The notes beneath the pieces were generated by a model. That model had not been told where the DNA came from, ran no database searches, and saw only the letters and a program-made list of their open reading frames with translations. A DNA stretch of 64,000 nt. Origin: Aspidapion aeneum. Its lineage: Eukaryota > Arthropoda > Insecta > Coleoptera > Brentidae. Positions within the stretch are counted from its first letter, which is position 1. Each line of letters starts with the position of its first letter. Positions 43,931 to 56,799 of the stretch are shown in pieces. The stretch covers positions 6,244,136-6,308,135 of the forward strand of contig OY755048.1 in assembly GCA_963576565.1 (NCBI GenBank), read 5' to 3'. The position numbers and the translations under genes were made by a program.

Positions 43931-46900
43931 TTCAGTTTTATAGTTGGACCAACAAGGAACAATACTAATTACACGTTCGCGGCATTGTTTATCTTATAGG
44001 TATTTTCTTTATAATTTACTCATTAGCCGAGCCGTGAGGCGTTTTTTTCTGAGCCTCCTACGGTCACGGTGGTTACTTAAAAAAATTTGCGAAGAATGGG
44101 GAGTCAAATCACTTCGTGAATGTCTTACTTAGTTGAACGCGCCCTTCTTCAAGGGGTGTTTTAGAAACTTTTGTGCCACATTTTGACGATCTTAATAAAA
44201 GCTGTCTGCCGATGGATTAGGAGGGCTTTAAAAGTTATGTGCCCCCTTTTTTGACGGAATATTAAAATCTAAAACACAGATTTTCGGTTGAGAACATGAA
44301 GGTTTGTCAGAGGGGTTGAGAAATTGTTCCTATTTTTTCGGTACAAGAGGACATTCGTCTTTTAAACTGTGAACTGATAGGCAGGAAGATAACTGCCAAT
44401 ATCCTAACATGGATTTGATGTAGAAATAAATAAATATTGCTGATTGTAGTAGTCTGCTTTAAGAATCCAGTTGATACCACTCTGGCACCCTTGCGCGTTT
44501 TTAAATATTCGACATAAAAAAGTAAGAAAGTTATTCTAAACACAAAACCAAGACTGGGCGTAATGAAAAGCTATTATAGTCCCATCAAACATAGTTAAAG
44601 CTCCGACCCCTCTCCCCTTAGAAACATTGTCAAAAAGCTGTCGCCCTCTTGGATTTTCGACAACCGTTGTAGCTTTTGATATAAAAGTTTAATGTAGTTT
44701 TGGCTTACAAAAAAAATTATAATTTATAAACTTTTCAACCTTATAAGTTAGTAATATATATATAATAAGGTTAAATACAATTACAAAATACAATTCTATA
44801 TCCAATACGGACAACCAAAAGCGTTTCCAAATCAAGAGATGAAGAAAAAATAAATAAATAATTTAATGAAAAACAATATTAGCTCTTATATATGGATACA
44901 ATATTTTTTTATTTTGTTCAATATTTTTTAGAACTAAACTTATGTATTTCTTTACATCCTCTCTTTATGCTTACGTAATTGTCCGAAACAAATGTGTAAT
45001 TGTCCGAAACATGTGAGTTAACCCACTTACTTGTGTATTATGATACTGTTATTAGTATATTTGTAAATATAGTTATATTTTATCGGATTTAGTAGATATC
45101 AAGATGTCTGGTTCAAATAGGCAAAAAAATCCACATTTTAAACACTTGCGGAAAATTAAATTCTTATTCATATTATTTTATTTTGCTACACCAGAAAATA
45201 GAGGTGTTTCGGACGATTACAAAAAAATACATGTTCTCAAAAAACTGCATCTTTCCTAAAAACAGCAAATAGCTATTGGGGGCCTTTGGTTAATTAGTCA
45301 AGTTAAAGCTTTAACAAAACTGAAAACAGCTTTAATTTTACTTGATTTTCATTTTTATTTTTTGACAACAAATTTTGGAATTTGACCGATTTAAAAAAAA
45401 TACTGCAAATCCAACCTCTTTGAAAATCTTTCTGACAATTTCATCTAATTCTTAAGAATCCAGGAAAATACTTTTTTTTCAACGATTCAAAAAGAATTGT
45501 TCCATATAAAAGGCACTTTTAGTTTTAATTATACAGTACTTATGGAAAAACGCTTTGTTTTCTATATAACCTATGACGCAAATATAAATTAACTTCTAAT
45601 TCACATATTTGACCAGACCGAATCAGATCAAAAAAGTCACATGCATTATTTATCTTTATAATACTTGATCGAAGCTTCCAACTAAATATTCATATTATGC
45701 AGAATATGGCTGCTAAACATGAAAACTCAATTAGACCTAAACGTATCTGAGGGAATCGATGCTTTAAAACAGAATTAACATTTTTTATTATCAAGAAAAG
45801 CCATCTATGTAGGCAGACTTGTTATAGAGCTTCTTTTGACAATACGAAACATTAACTAATCAGTTCTTTTAGGCTACTGTTACAACTCGTTTTTTTTTAT
45901 TTCAATCCTCAGATCTCCTTCGTTCTTCGCACGCAGGGTAAAGACCTTTTAGTCCAAGAAACGACCTCGCATTTTAAATTATTCTTCTTCACCTTGAGAC
46001 ACTTAAGCTATGAGTTGCCAACCCCTATGGGTTTTTGGGTTGATACTTTTATTTACCTTCAAAATCACATCTCTATTCACAACTATACACCGGCCTGTTT
46101 TTTTAAGTAATTAGTAACAAGCTGAATTTTCGTAAATCATTTTATTTTTCGAGACGCAAATCTTTTTCCTCTACGAAAATTCTTGTAAGTAATTCCCAGG
46201 TTGAGACATGGCAAAATGGAATTACTAAAAAAAACTAAAATCTTAATGATTTTTTATAGATAGATGCATGCAAAGTGATTGGGAAAATATTTTTGTCTTC
46301 TAAATTTCAATCATGTCCCTTACATTTTTTTTCAATTTCTAAAAAACCGCTTATTGCTTGATAACATAAATAATTTTATTCATAAACAGTTGTGTTTTAA
46401 ATAATATTCCTTGACTTGACTATGTAAATTTGACTGAAGTATGCTTGGTTAATTTATTTTTTACACTTCCATAGGTAGGAAGGGATCGTCAAAAAAAATT
46501 AAATTATAGTTTTCAGTGAAAATAAGTTTGGGCCAAGAAAGACCTAACCACCAATATTGTTAATGGCGTCTGTTTGGGATATGATAACTCAAAAATCAAT
46601 AAATATATTCTAGCCATTTAGCTGCCAACCACAGACTAAGTAAGTACTTAGTCTTGAGCTGCCAACGTTCCCATTTTGAGAACACTTATTAAGTTTCAGG
46701 GGAATTTAGTAATAGTTTTATTTTCACCCTTTTTATTAAAAAAAAACACAATTCACAATTCAATTTATTAGGCTTTTTTTATAATCAAAACCTCAAAAAC
46801 CATTTAGTTTTTTGATTAGATTTTCAAGTCAAGTAGGTATTCATTGAGCCTACCCAGTAAATAATTTTGCACTCTTGTATTTTTTTCTAATTAATATAAG

Positions 46901-47036
46901 TAACGTAGTCTTCCTACATTGATTGAAATTTGAAAACTTGCTTAACAAAAATAAACCTACCCTAACACCCAGGTCTTCCCTAACACCCAGGTTTTATGAA
47001 TGCTATATGCGCCTGCTATGCTAAGGCGATTTAGCT
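43931..47036. other. Three-kilobase stretch without recognised genes
   Basis: AT-rich. Small features only: TTGTCCGAAACA twice near 44,980-45,010, and CCCTAACACCCAGGT twice near 46,960-46,995. No coding frame with a recognisable domain. Confidence 0.4.
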
Positions 47037-47070
47037 CACACCTATACTATACTATAGTAGTGTGAGCTAT
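47037..47070. repeat. Inverted repeat AGCTCACAC / GTGTGAGCT
   Basis: Perfect 9-bp arms flank TATACTATACTATAGTA. The layout matches the right ends of the elements at 430-480 and 26,330-26,380 (ACTATA...TATAGT...GTGTGAGCT), which suggests that a related element end lies beside the microsatellite. Confidence 0.7.
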
Positions 47071-47170
47071 TGTGATCCTAATTTTTTTGAGAAAAAAAAC
47101 GTTGCTCCGATTTCAAAATTTTTTATATATCTTTGCGTTTCAGATGATTTTGAAACTTTATTGTTGCGCC

Positions 47171-47777
<607 letters not shown>

Positions 47778-48314
47778 ACAAACTTAAAAAAACCCGTATT
47801 TATGAACTGATTTGTCCGAAATTTGGTACGAGACTAAAATAAAAGCGTGGGGCGCATGAATACTATTGTAGAATCAAATAAGAATGACTTGTCTTGCAAA
47901 TTTTTTTTCTAAGCCCACCAAGGAACAAGACCATTAAACTATTAAAGCTAACAAGTATGTGCATTTTAAAAGGTGCCCTCTACAAAAATACTATTAAAAT
48001 TAAAAAATATCGGTAAAAAGCAATAAACATAAAAATTAAAGAAAACTGAAAGTAGTAAAACATGATTTTAACGTTCTTTTCTCGGTTACTAAAAATGGAC
48101 ATCATTTAAATCGGAGAAAGGCCTCGTTTCTAAGTACATTTTTTATGACTTTAAGCGCACTAAACGACAAAACATTAGTGTCTTATCACTGCCGAAGACC
48201 GAAGAATAAAAACGATTCTCTAAAAGCTCACAAAATTATCCTCAGATAAAAATGAAGTATTTATAAAAATGAGTGTAGGTTAAGCGCTAAAGAAAATTAA
48301 TTTACATACGAGTA
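47778..48314. other. Unassigned stretch
   Basis: AT-rich sequence between the microsatellite and the pogo-like element; nothing recognised. Confidence 0.4.
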
Positions 48315-48717
48315 GAGGAAAGTCGGGAGGTTTCCTAATTTGGGGAGATCCAAAATCTCAGAGAATGAGGGTTCGGTTGCCTATATTGCAGCAATGATAA
48401 CCTGTTTTATTAAAAACATGAAAGTATGGGACAACGTTATCTGAATAGAAATATTTAGAAAGTTTATTTGTGTTATCCGTTTTAATTAATGGCTACGGTA
48501 AGGTTAGTAATTAATGACTTGTTTTTTTATTAAACGAAGCTTTGTAGAGACAACATTCATGCTACATGTTTATTTTCAATAATATAAATATGATATTTAT
48601 TTTTTGAAGTTATGAATCTTAGAGGACTGAGTCTCCTATTATGGGGAGATTAGTGAGTCCTAATTTGGGGCTCCCCATATTAGGAGAAATCTCTAATAAT
48701 AAGACGAAGCGCAATAT

Positions 48718-48897
48718 ATGGATGACTCTGCAGTCGACTCAATGTCTGATGAAGAAGATGCGGAGTGCTTTTACTGCGGTGGACTTTTTTCAGATGACCA
48801 CGAAGGTGAGGACTGGGTTCGCTGCGCTGTGTGCTTCAAGTGGACTCACACACTATGCGGGGATCTTGGTCCTAAGGCCGTAGCTATGTTTAAATGA
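48718..48897 (+). pseudogene. C-terminal zinc finger of a pogo/Tigger-like transposase
   Basis: The frame from 48,718 encodes an acidic stretch and then CFYCGGLF, WVRCAVCFKWTHTLC, i.e. paired Cys, paired Cys, then His-x2-Cys. This is a PHD-like cross-brace start often found at the C-terminus of pogo-type transposases in insects. It stops at 48,895-48,897 before the last Cys pair, where unrelated sequence begins. The DDE domain is absent. The host element has matching TA-flanked ends. Confidence 0.65.
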
Positions 48898-49400
48898 GCA
48901 TTTATCGTGACTTGAATTCATTTTTACTAGAGAAGGTATTATTTTCGACGACAAATTTTTTTTTGAGATAACGCCGAAAATGTGTTATTTGGGTGTATTT
49001 TGACCTATCTCGCAACATCGTCATGATGTCTGTCTGTGTATGTGTGTATGTGTGTCTGTGTGTCTGTCCGTAACACGATAGCTCCTAAACCGCTCATTTG
49101 ATTTTCTTAAAGCTTTTAGGTTAAATAGTGTTCAACACTCTAACGAGCTGATTAGATTTTGATCAAAATCCATTAATGCTAATGACAGTTTTATGACAAT
49201 TAATAAATTACTACATTTTGTTTAATAATTTGTGTTATAACCAAAAACTTCGTAGGAGCTTTAGTTCCTGAGATATCTACAAAAAATTGTTTTCCAGGCT
49301 GATATATCATGGCTTGTGAGCTAATAGGCTAGCTAGGAAGGTCTGAGATCCGTCATGGGTCCATTTGTTTTTTTATAAGAGAGTTGTTTTTTAATAAATG
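48898..49400. mobile_element. Probable nested repeat with TGTCTGTGTG tract
   Basis: Contains GATGTCTGTCTGTG, alternating TGTATG/TGTCTG, then CGTAACACGATAGCTCCTAAACCGCTC. Similar arrangements (microsatellite plus a RACNGCTNAACCGATTTT-type block) occur near 57,620-57,690. It lies between the transposase relic and the right end of the pogo-like element. Boundaries not determined. Confidence 0.45.
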
Positions 49401-49709
49401 CATCTTAGCAGATTTTAAAGTTATTTTCTTAAAAATAACATCCATTCTTTTTTAAATACACTTTGCATCCCTTTGAATCCATAAATTGCTTCTGGGTGCA
49501 CAGGTTCCTAATTTGGGGAGATTCATTTTTTTTACAAAATAGGATAACTATCCCAATTTAATAAAATTTGAGTGGTTTTGTATATATTCATCTGTCCTGG
49601 TGCAAAACGTTATCTTATCACTACAAAATTTTTCCAATTTTGAACAAATCATGCTATTTTTTTACTATTTTTGAGAAAAACCTCCCGATATTAGGCGACT
49701 CTCCTCTAC

Positions 49710-49939
49710 GCCTTAGACAGCTCAAAGATAGGGGAGACCAGGGCTGGTTGTCACACTCTTTTTATTCGCATTTTTAATATCCATATTCTTAGTTGAGCAA
49801 TGGCATTTATATACCAATTGTTGGTTTATTCAGTCTAGATTATCAAGGAATAAATAGTTTTTCTTTTAAAGAGAAATATATTACACAGTACCTGTTTCTT
49901 AGCTGTGCACTATTCGTGGGACCATATCTATCTATCTAT
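49710..49939. other. Short spacer
   Basis: Between the pogo-like element and the LINE C-terminal region. A (TCTA)n run at 49,927-49,940. Nothing else. Confidence 0.4.
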
Positions 49940-50388
49940 TTAGCTTTCTTCGATCCATCTTTAGACATGCCTCCCGAATATCTTCCACTCTTCTCTGTCT
50001 GTCACCGTGTTCATCCATCCAGTTCCCGCATGTTTCTTCAAACCGTTCACCCATCTCATTTGGGGTGTTCCCCTACTTCTTTTATTTTCCCAAGGTTTCC
50101 ATCGATCGTCTTTGTGATATGATGACCGGAAAATTTCCATTTTAATTTTGCTACTTATTTTCTGACATCCATTACTTTTGTTTTATTTCTTATCCATTCA
50201 TTCCTTTTTCTATCTGTTAGCTTTACATGTAACATTAGTCTTTCCATTGATCTTTGGGCTTTTGTTACCTTATCCATGTTTGATTTTGTAAGTGTCCAGG
50301 TCTAGGATCCATAGGTAAGTACAGGAAGGGGACATTGGTTATATACTTTCGTTTTGATAGTCAGAGCATATTATTTTAAAAGGCTTTC
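49940..50388 (-). pseudogene. RTE LINE C-terminal part (left of the insertion)
   Basis: On the minus strand, with several stops, it reads TKVYNQCPLPVLTYGS, WTLTKSNMDKVTKAQRSMER, RKRNEWIRNKTKVMD, VAKLKWKFSGHH and DREEWKIFGR, the region after the reverse transcriptase palm in RTE/BovB-type LINEs. The palm piece of what is evidently the same copy lies at 52,950-53,292, on the other side of a 2.5-kb inverted-repeat element. Old and non-functional. Confidence 0.75.
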
Positions 50389-52940
50389 ACTTTTCGGTCT
50401 AGAAGCAAATCATATTACTTTTTGGCAACAGACCATTTCCCCCTAATTTGACCCCGCTGAATCCGAATATCTCTGTTGCCAACACGAAAAATCGACAGGG
50501 TCGGAGAAAATCCCCCCCAAACCCCCAAAAACCTGTTTTTTTTTTCAGTTTTATGCCATTTTCTCGAAAACTAACCTTTTTATCAAAAATTGGAAATAAC
50601 AGTTTTTTGTGGAGAATAAAATTCCCTTTCCAAGGATGTATTGGTCAATAGGGTTAGGAAAAGCAAATAGCTCTTCAGTGGCGTACGTAAATTGGGATTA
50701 TTTAGAAAAAACATGTTTATTATAGGTTTTTCAAAATTTTCTCAAAAACTACACTTTTTAGGAAAAAATATGTAATATTCTTTATTGTAGAACGTAACAT
50801 TTTCTTTTAAAAACTTTATTAAAATGTCGGGTTGTTGCCATATTTAAGGCTTCAGGGGCGTAATATAAACTTATTTTCAAAAATAACTGAAATAATCAGT
50901 TTCTCTTGCATATTTAAATATCTTTTCTAACGAAGATTTTCAGCACAAAATGTGCCTTTATTCTTTATTGAGGATAAGACAATTTCTTTTTAAATGACTT
51001 ATTACAAAGTGAGGTTAATGTTATGATAAATACTTCAAAAAGGTTCGTAATTTATACCTACTAAAATAAAATGTTTCCAAATTAAAATAAACTGTTTTTT
51101 GATTAGATTAGATATTTTGATTTATCTAAATAAGTTCTTTAAAGGAAAAAAACACCGGTGGTTATAAGGGAAGGGGGCATGGGGGCCATGGCCCCCCCTA
51201 AGCAATATTTTTGTGCAGAAAGTAACAGTAGTAACTTTGACACAGGTGTTTTTGGTTATTTTTAATTATTAAAAATAAAGTGGTGAATCTTATGCAACGG
51301 TTTGGGGGGGGGGGCATAATCATAATTAGGTACTCATTGAGATCAACAACCAACCTGTCAACCTGTTAGGAAGAGTTTGATATTTTATTTGAAATTGAGA
51401 TTTTGATGGAAATTGAATGAAACCCGTAACAAAAATAATATTTTTTGGTAATTTTTGCAATTTACGGACGCCCCTGGAGAGTTTTCTATACTATAGGTCA
51501 CATTTTGTGACACACTGTTTAAAAGGACATTTTATTATCGGGCCCGCCGCCGAAGCCATAAAAGGTCGAAAAAAAATCGACAAAACAAAATATTAAAAAT
51601 ACAAATTTACCGTATCAAGTCGAATTGACCTGTCGAGTCGATGTGGACCCGCGGCCGTACTTTCAATCTTTGGTACTTTCGATCTTTTGTACTTTCGACC
51701 TTTTGTACTTTCGACCTTTTGTACTTTCGACCTTTTGTTTTTTGATCTTTTGTACTTTCGACCTTTTGTAATTTCGACCTTTTGTATTTTCGACCTTTTG
51801 TACCTTCGACCTTATTTTTTCGTTTTGTACTTTCGACCTTTTCCGCCGCTCTTTATTATCCACCGAAAAGCTAATAAGACACAAAATTGATTAGTTTGGA
51901 TTGTTAAATAATTTCTTTAAAATAAGAACACCACTGGAGCGGTAAATATAAAATAACTTCCCCTTTGTTATACACCGTTTGAAAGAAAATTTTATTGGCT
52001 ATGACGAAGTAAAAAACACATTTTTTGATAAAGAGCTTGGTTGTTAAGGAAATTGAATAAAACGTATGAAAAACATGTTTTTTTGATGATTTGTTGAAAT
52101 CACCCCCATTGACGGACGTCGCTGGAGAGTTTGCTATAAGTCAAACCCCACCGTGTTTTACATTTTTAAAAAGGGAATTTCCCTGTCTACAAAAAAGTGT
52201 AGAATAAGTTTTTTCATGTTAAGCTTAGTTTTTGAGAAAATTACATAAAACCTGTAACAAAAATGGTTTATTTTCTGTTTTTTCAAAATTAATTTACTTT
52301 ACGGATGCCCTTGAAATTTTACTTATAAAACCGATTTAACCTTGTTATACGTCATTTTGAAGGAAATTTCATTGAGTATACCAAAATGTAATACATGGTT
52401 TTCTGTAGATATTAGTTTTTAAAAAAAATTAAATAAGTCTTGGGAAAAACATAGGTATTTTTTCAACTTTTTTTAATTAATTCAATTAACGGACGCCGCT
52501 GGAGAGCTTGTTATTAGTCTAACTTTATTAGGTTATACCATGTTGAAAAGGGAATTTTATTGTCTACAATAAAGTATATTATACATTTTTCTCTTAGAAG
52601 CTTAGTTTTTAAGAAAATTTGAAAAAACCTCAAACTTTCAGATTTTGGGGGGTCTGGGGGGGTTTTTGGAGGTTTTTGCAGCCATTTAAAAAAAAAATAA
52701 TATGTTATTATTTTTTAATTATTCAAATATATATTTTGAATGTACACCTGTGACAATTTGGGCTTTCCAGCGGCAATTTAAAATTCCGCCGCCATTTTGG
52801 CCGCCATCTTGAATATCTCAGTCCCTGTCAATATTTCGAGTTGGCAACAGGGATATTCGGATTCAGCGGGGTCAAGAATGGGGGAATTGCCCATTTGCCA
52901 AAAAGTAATATAAAACGCTTCTCGAAAGTGGAGTTTCTTA
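50389..52940. mobile_element. 2.5-kb inverted-repeat element inside the RTE LINE
   Basis: The ends are inverted: ATATTACTTTTTGGCAA (50,413) and its complement (52,898), then ACCCCGCTGAATCCGAATAT and its complement, then TGTTGCCAAC. The matched arms span about 110-130 bp. Inside are units of ~189 bp ending ACGGACGCCNCTGGAGAG (51,470, 52,110, 52,300, 52,490), with an inverted relative near 50,680 (CAGTGGCGTACGTAAATTG), and a 16-bp minisatellite. No transposase was seen. The LINE is split precisely across it. Confidence 0.8.
51654..51842 (+). repeat. 16-bp minisatellite GTACTTTCGACCTTTT
   Basis: About eleven units, most exact to one or two bases. The preceding sequence holds GTCGAATTGACCTGTCGAGTCG. 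Open frames in both directions are repeat by-products. Confidence 0.9.
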
Positions 52941-52949
52941 TTTCAGCTG

Positions 52950-53290
52950 TTTGGTTTTCTTTTTTTAGTTTAATAATTTGTCCTAGATATACATCTATTT
53001 TTTCTTGGTTTATTCTGATCGTGATATCTTCATCTGTGTTTGTTATGATTTTAGTTTTAGTGTAGTTCATACTCAAGCCTATATTTTTAGCTGCTGTATC
53101 CAGTTCTTCCATCATTTTTATTAGTTCTTCCTTCTTATTTGTTATTAAGGCGATATCGTCAGCATATCGTATGTGGTTCAAGTATTGTCCGCTTACTTTG
53201 ATGCCTATTTCTTCCCAAATATTTTTAAAAACATCCTCTAAGGGCTGGCTAAATAGTTTAGGGGATATTGTGTCACTAGCCTTGAGTGGC
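52950..53290 (-). pseudogene. RTE LINE reverse transcriptase palm (right of the insertion)
   Basis: On the minus strand: DTISPKLFSQPLEDVFKNI, NHIRYADDIALIT with the catalytic YADD, MEELDTAAKNIGLSMN and YLGQIIKLKKENQTAEI, a typical RTE/BovB sequence order. The first ~5 residues of the annotated frame and everything upstream do not fit, so the copy is 5'-truncated near 53,283. The last ~35 codons of the open frame run into the inverted-repeat element and are foreign. Confidence 0.85.
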
Positions 53291-53299
53291 ATAAACCGC

Positions 53300-53849
53300 T
53301 TTAAGAAGATTTAACTTTACACCTGAAGGCAAAAATACTTTAGGGTTCGTGTCAACATGAGATTAATCACAGAAAAGTTCTCTCCGACAGTTACTTTTCT
53401 CCTTTTGTTCATTTGAGAGTACTATCGTGAATTTCTGCTCTACTGAGAATTCCTGAGAGGAGCTCTCTCTCTACTATAGCAATTCAACATCAGAGTAAGT
53501 CTCAAAATTTTTTTTCGCAAATGGATACATTATAATTTAAAATTTTGTACCTTTATTGATTATTATTATTTTTAAATTTTTGTTTCTAAATTCTTACTAA
53601 AGCTGATTTTATTCTAGACTTTGTGGTGTGGGGTTCTTGAGTGGGTGGTACAAGTTAAAGCCACATTTGTTATTAACTATATAATACCTACGTGTGTGTT
53701 TGACTGCTTTAAGAGATTGTACCTTCTCTTCTTAAGTGGTTTGCCAACAACTTGAATATATGCAGCTTGCAAAAAGCTTTTTGATAAGAACCCCATTTGG
53801 TATGGTGGTATGTAGCCATTTACTTCTTCTTTAATTAGGTCTGGTATTT
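53300..53849. other. Unassigned stretch
   Basis: AT-rich, with AGAGAGAGCTC-type words near 53,450; no gene. Confidence 0.4.
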
Positions 53850-54080
53850 TTGTCTGGTCGCGGAAATTTTTTCACAAACACATTTTTGAATGCACGTTTA
53901 AAAAAAAAGCTTTTTCAAAAAATTTCCGTTCAAAACAATGTTTTTCGAAAAACTTGTATTTCAAAAAAATTAGGTTCGAAAAAATGTTTTTTGCCAAAAA
54001 AATTTATTTTCAAAAAACTGATTTCCGAGCAAACATTTCTTGTTGAAAATTTGGTTTACGAAAAAATTTCCGTGGACCAA
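53850..54080. repeat. Degenerate short repeats of TTTCNAAAAAATT type
   Basis: About ten loosely spaced ~20-bp words (TTTTTCGAAAAACTTG, TTTTCAAAAAACTGATTTCC, TTACGAAAAAATTTCCGTGG), with CGGAAATTTTTTC at the left and GAAAAAATTTCCG at the right as a short inverted repeat. The 90-codon frame here is a by-product. Confidence 0.55.
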
Positions 54081-54089
54081 TGTAAAAAA

Positions 54090-55620
54090 AATGGCGCCAG
54101 TATTGTCATCCATAAAACCTAGTTTTGGGTGTTAAGAACCTCCTTAAACTTAGCATTACCATTTAAGAATTGGATATTGGCAATATATGCATTAATTATT
54201 GTAAATTTGTCGTAAATTTGTCGTGAAAGAAAAAAAATTATCGTGTCACACGTTTTCCTACAAAGAAGTGGTAATGCTTTTGTGGAATCTCAACTTTGCA
54301 CTACCACCATGGAAACAACTAAAATTTAAAAAAAAGTAGTCTATGCAATAATTTCGTTGTTTTAGAACTTCTCCAGAAATTGGTATTGTCTATAAATTAT
54401 GTAACAGGATTTAGAGGGGATCCTAGAAGTTTGACAAAGTCTAACGAGGGGTAAGGAGAAATTCTCGACTTTTTTTAGTAATAAATTTATCCTACGAGCG
54501 TGCGGAAAGTGCACTTTTCCGCACTTATTTGCGTGCGGCAATTTGTAATTTTCCGCACTTGTGAGGTCAAGTTTTATTTCCACACGAGTCCATATCCACG
54601 GGCACGGCAACAGACAGACGGATAGACAGACCCATTACAAAATTTGGTATTAGGCCTTTTTTGACCCAAATAACTTATTTTAAATGAAAACAAAAAAAAT
54701 TTGACGATTCCAATAACCTTCTTATAGTAAAAATTTTCATCATCACTAAAACGGAGCTTTAAACTGAAAAACAAATATAGTTTTATTTGTAAAAGAAATT
54801 AGCAGAAATTTTACCAAAAAAAAAGTGTTAAGTCATCAGAAATGTTTACTCTTCTTGTTGAGCAAATATTTGAAATAAACGTCTAATTGAGAGAATTGAG
54901 AAAAAGTATCACTTTAAAAATGTGACCTTTTTCAAGCTTCAATTATCAGAACATTTTTGCTACAAAAGTTTTGCATGAATAATTTTATTTTTAGTTTAAC
55001 TTCTAGTAGATATTATCTGGAAAATGTTGTTTAAAAAACAGTACTAGACGTTACCCTGGGAGTGCGATTTTTTATTAAAATAATAGCAATTGAAACTAGC
55101 AAATTGCCTTTAATTTAAAAACGGAATGCAGGAATGGCTGAGGTGAGAATATTCAGAACGCAAGAAGATTTATTTGAAAGATATACAAAAGTAGCAATAT
55201 TATACCTACGACGAACAGTCTCGGCAAATTTAAACCTATAAATACAAACCACATTATCACCATTGTATCAGTAGGCTGAACAAATGAAATTTACATAAGG
55301 AAAATTAGGTTTTCTGATATTATGCTAAATTTTACTTCGCTATTCCGTGTTTCATAGTGCTTTGCAAGATTATCTACTTCCAACTACTGTTCAAAGACAC
55401 ATTTTCCACTAATATTTTGCCAAATTGCTTGGGAAAAGTAAGCTCCAAGTTTAAATTTCCACATGAAAAATTTCTGCCAACAAATTATTTATAAATACAC
55501 TATAGAAAAGAAAAAACTCCTCCCGAACTTAAAGAGAGGTATTTAATTTTTTTTGCTTAATGTGAGAGAGGTTTTAGCGCCTTTAATTGCATTAACAAAA
55601 AACAGTGAAGATAACTTTTG
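54090..55620. other. Unassigned stretch
   Basis: AT-rich. At 54,490-54,560 TGCGGAAA / TTTCCGCAC words occur four times. No coding domain. Confidence 0.4.
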
Positions 55621-55624
55621 ATTT

Positions 55625-56790
55625 TAATTACTTTTTTTATGTGGATGATTGTAATTTCAACAACTCTAAAACATGTAGATTATGATTGTAACTTCTGGTT
55701 CCTAAGATATTTATTTGAATAATTATAAACTTCGGTTTTCTAAAATATTATGTTATGTATATTCTATGATTGTATCTTATGTTCTCTAGGATATTTTGTA
55801 TCGAAGGTTGCAGTTTCTGTTTTTTAAGAAATGTGTATGATTATAACTTCTGTTTTCTAAGTCATTTAATGTCAATGATTGTTACTTTCTGTTCTTAAGA
55901 TATCTTTATGTGGATGATTTTTATTGCTGTTACTTAAGATTAAGGCAATATTATTTGTATGATTGTAACTTCTGTTTTCTAAGACATTCATGTGAATGAT
56001 TGTAACTTCCCTTTCTAAGACATTTAGATGATTGTCATTGTTTTATTCAAGACTCTGATATTTTTTGTTGATTGATACTTCCGCTTTCTAAGACATTTAT
56101 GTGAATGATTGTAACTTCTGTTCTCCAAGATATTTATGTGGAGGATTGTAACATCTGTTTTATAAGACATTTATACAAATATTTGTTCACTTCTGTCTCT
56201 AAGACATTTTATGGATGATTGTCATTGCTTTATATAAGACTGGATGAAACTTCTCTTTTATAAGATATTTATTTAGATATGTTGATGATTGTGATTTTTG
56301 TTTTCTGAGACATATCTATGTGGCTGATTATAACTTAAATATTCTGAGATATTTTTATGTCGATGATTGTTTTTCTGGTTTTTCAAACGTTTTTATTAAA
56401 TTATTGTAACTTCAATTTTTAAGACGTTTTTATGTCGACTTCTCTACTTTAAAACATTTTCACGTAGATAATTGTAGCTTTTGTTATGTAATACATATTT
56501 ACTATATTTTAATAAATATTTATGTTGATGATGGTAATTTTTGTGACATATTTATGTGGATGATTGTAACTTCTGTCTTTTTAAATATTTTTATGTAAAT
56601 AAATAAAATTGTGTTTGTCAAAACATGTTTATGTCGATGACATTTTCATGATACTATACCCAGTATTTGTTCTGTATTCCTAAAAGATATGTTGATGTCG
56701 ATAGTTGTAAGTTCTCTGCAATGCATATATGTTTATGTAGATGTTTATAACTTCTGTTTTTTAAAACATAATTATTTGAATGAATGTTGT
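55625..56790 (+). repeat. Degenerate minisatellite of ~37-40-bp units
   Basis: Roughly 25-30 imperfect units based on TTTATGTGGATGATTGTAAC, then TTCTGTTTTCTAAGACA. Units vary in length and sequence, so the array is old. No coding function was seen. Confidence 0.85.
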
Positions 56791-56799
56791 TTATAAATT

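Larger units (their letters stand above)
48315..49706 (+). mobile_element. Pogo/Tc1-mariner-like element, internally deleted
   Basis: Ends GAGGAAAGTCG / CGACTCTCCTC are flanked by TA at 48,313-48,314 and 49,707-49,708. The word CCTAATTTGGGGAG or a close relative recurs near both ends (48,333, 48,658, 49,505; degenerate at 48,635), like subterminal transposase-binding repeats. Only the last ~59 codons of a transposase-like gene remain inside. A segment with (TGTC)/(TGTG) words at 49,025-49,070 looks like a nested insertion. Confidence 0.75.

Noticed and set aside
52841..53065. Plus-strand 74-codon frame
   Set aside because: Shadow of the RTE reverse transcriptase on the minus strand and the end of the inverted-repeat element.
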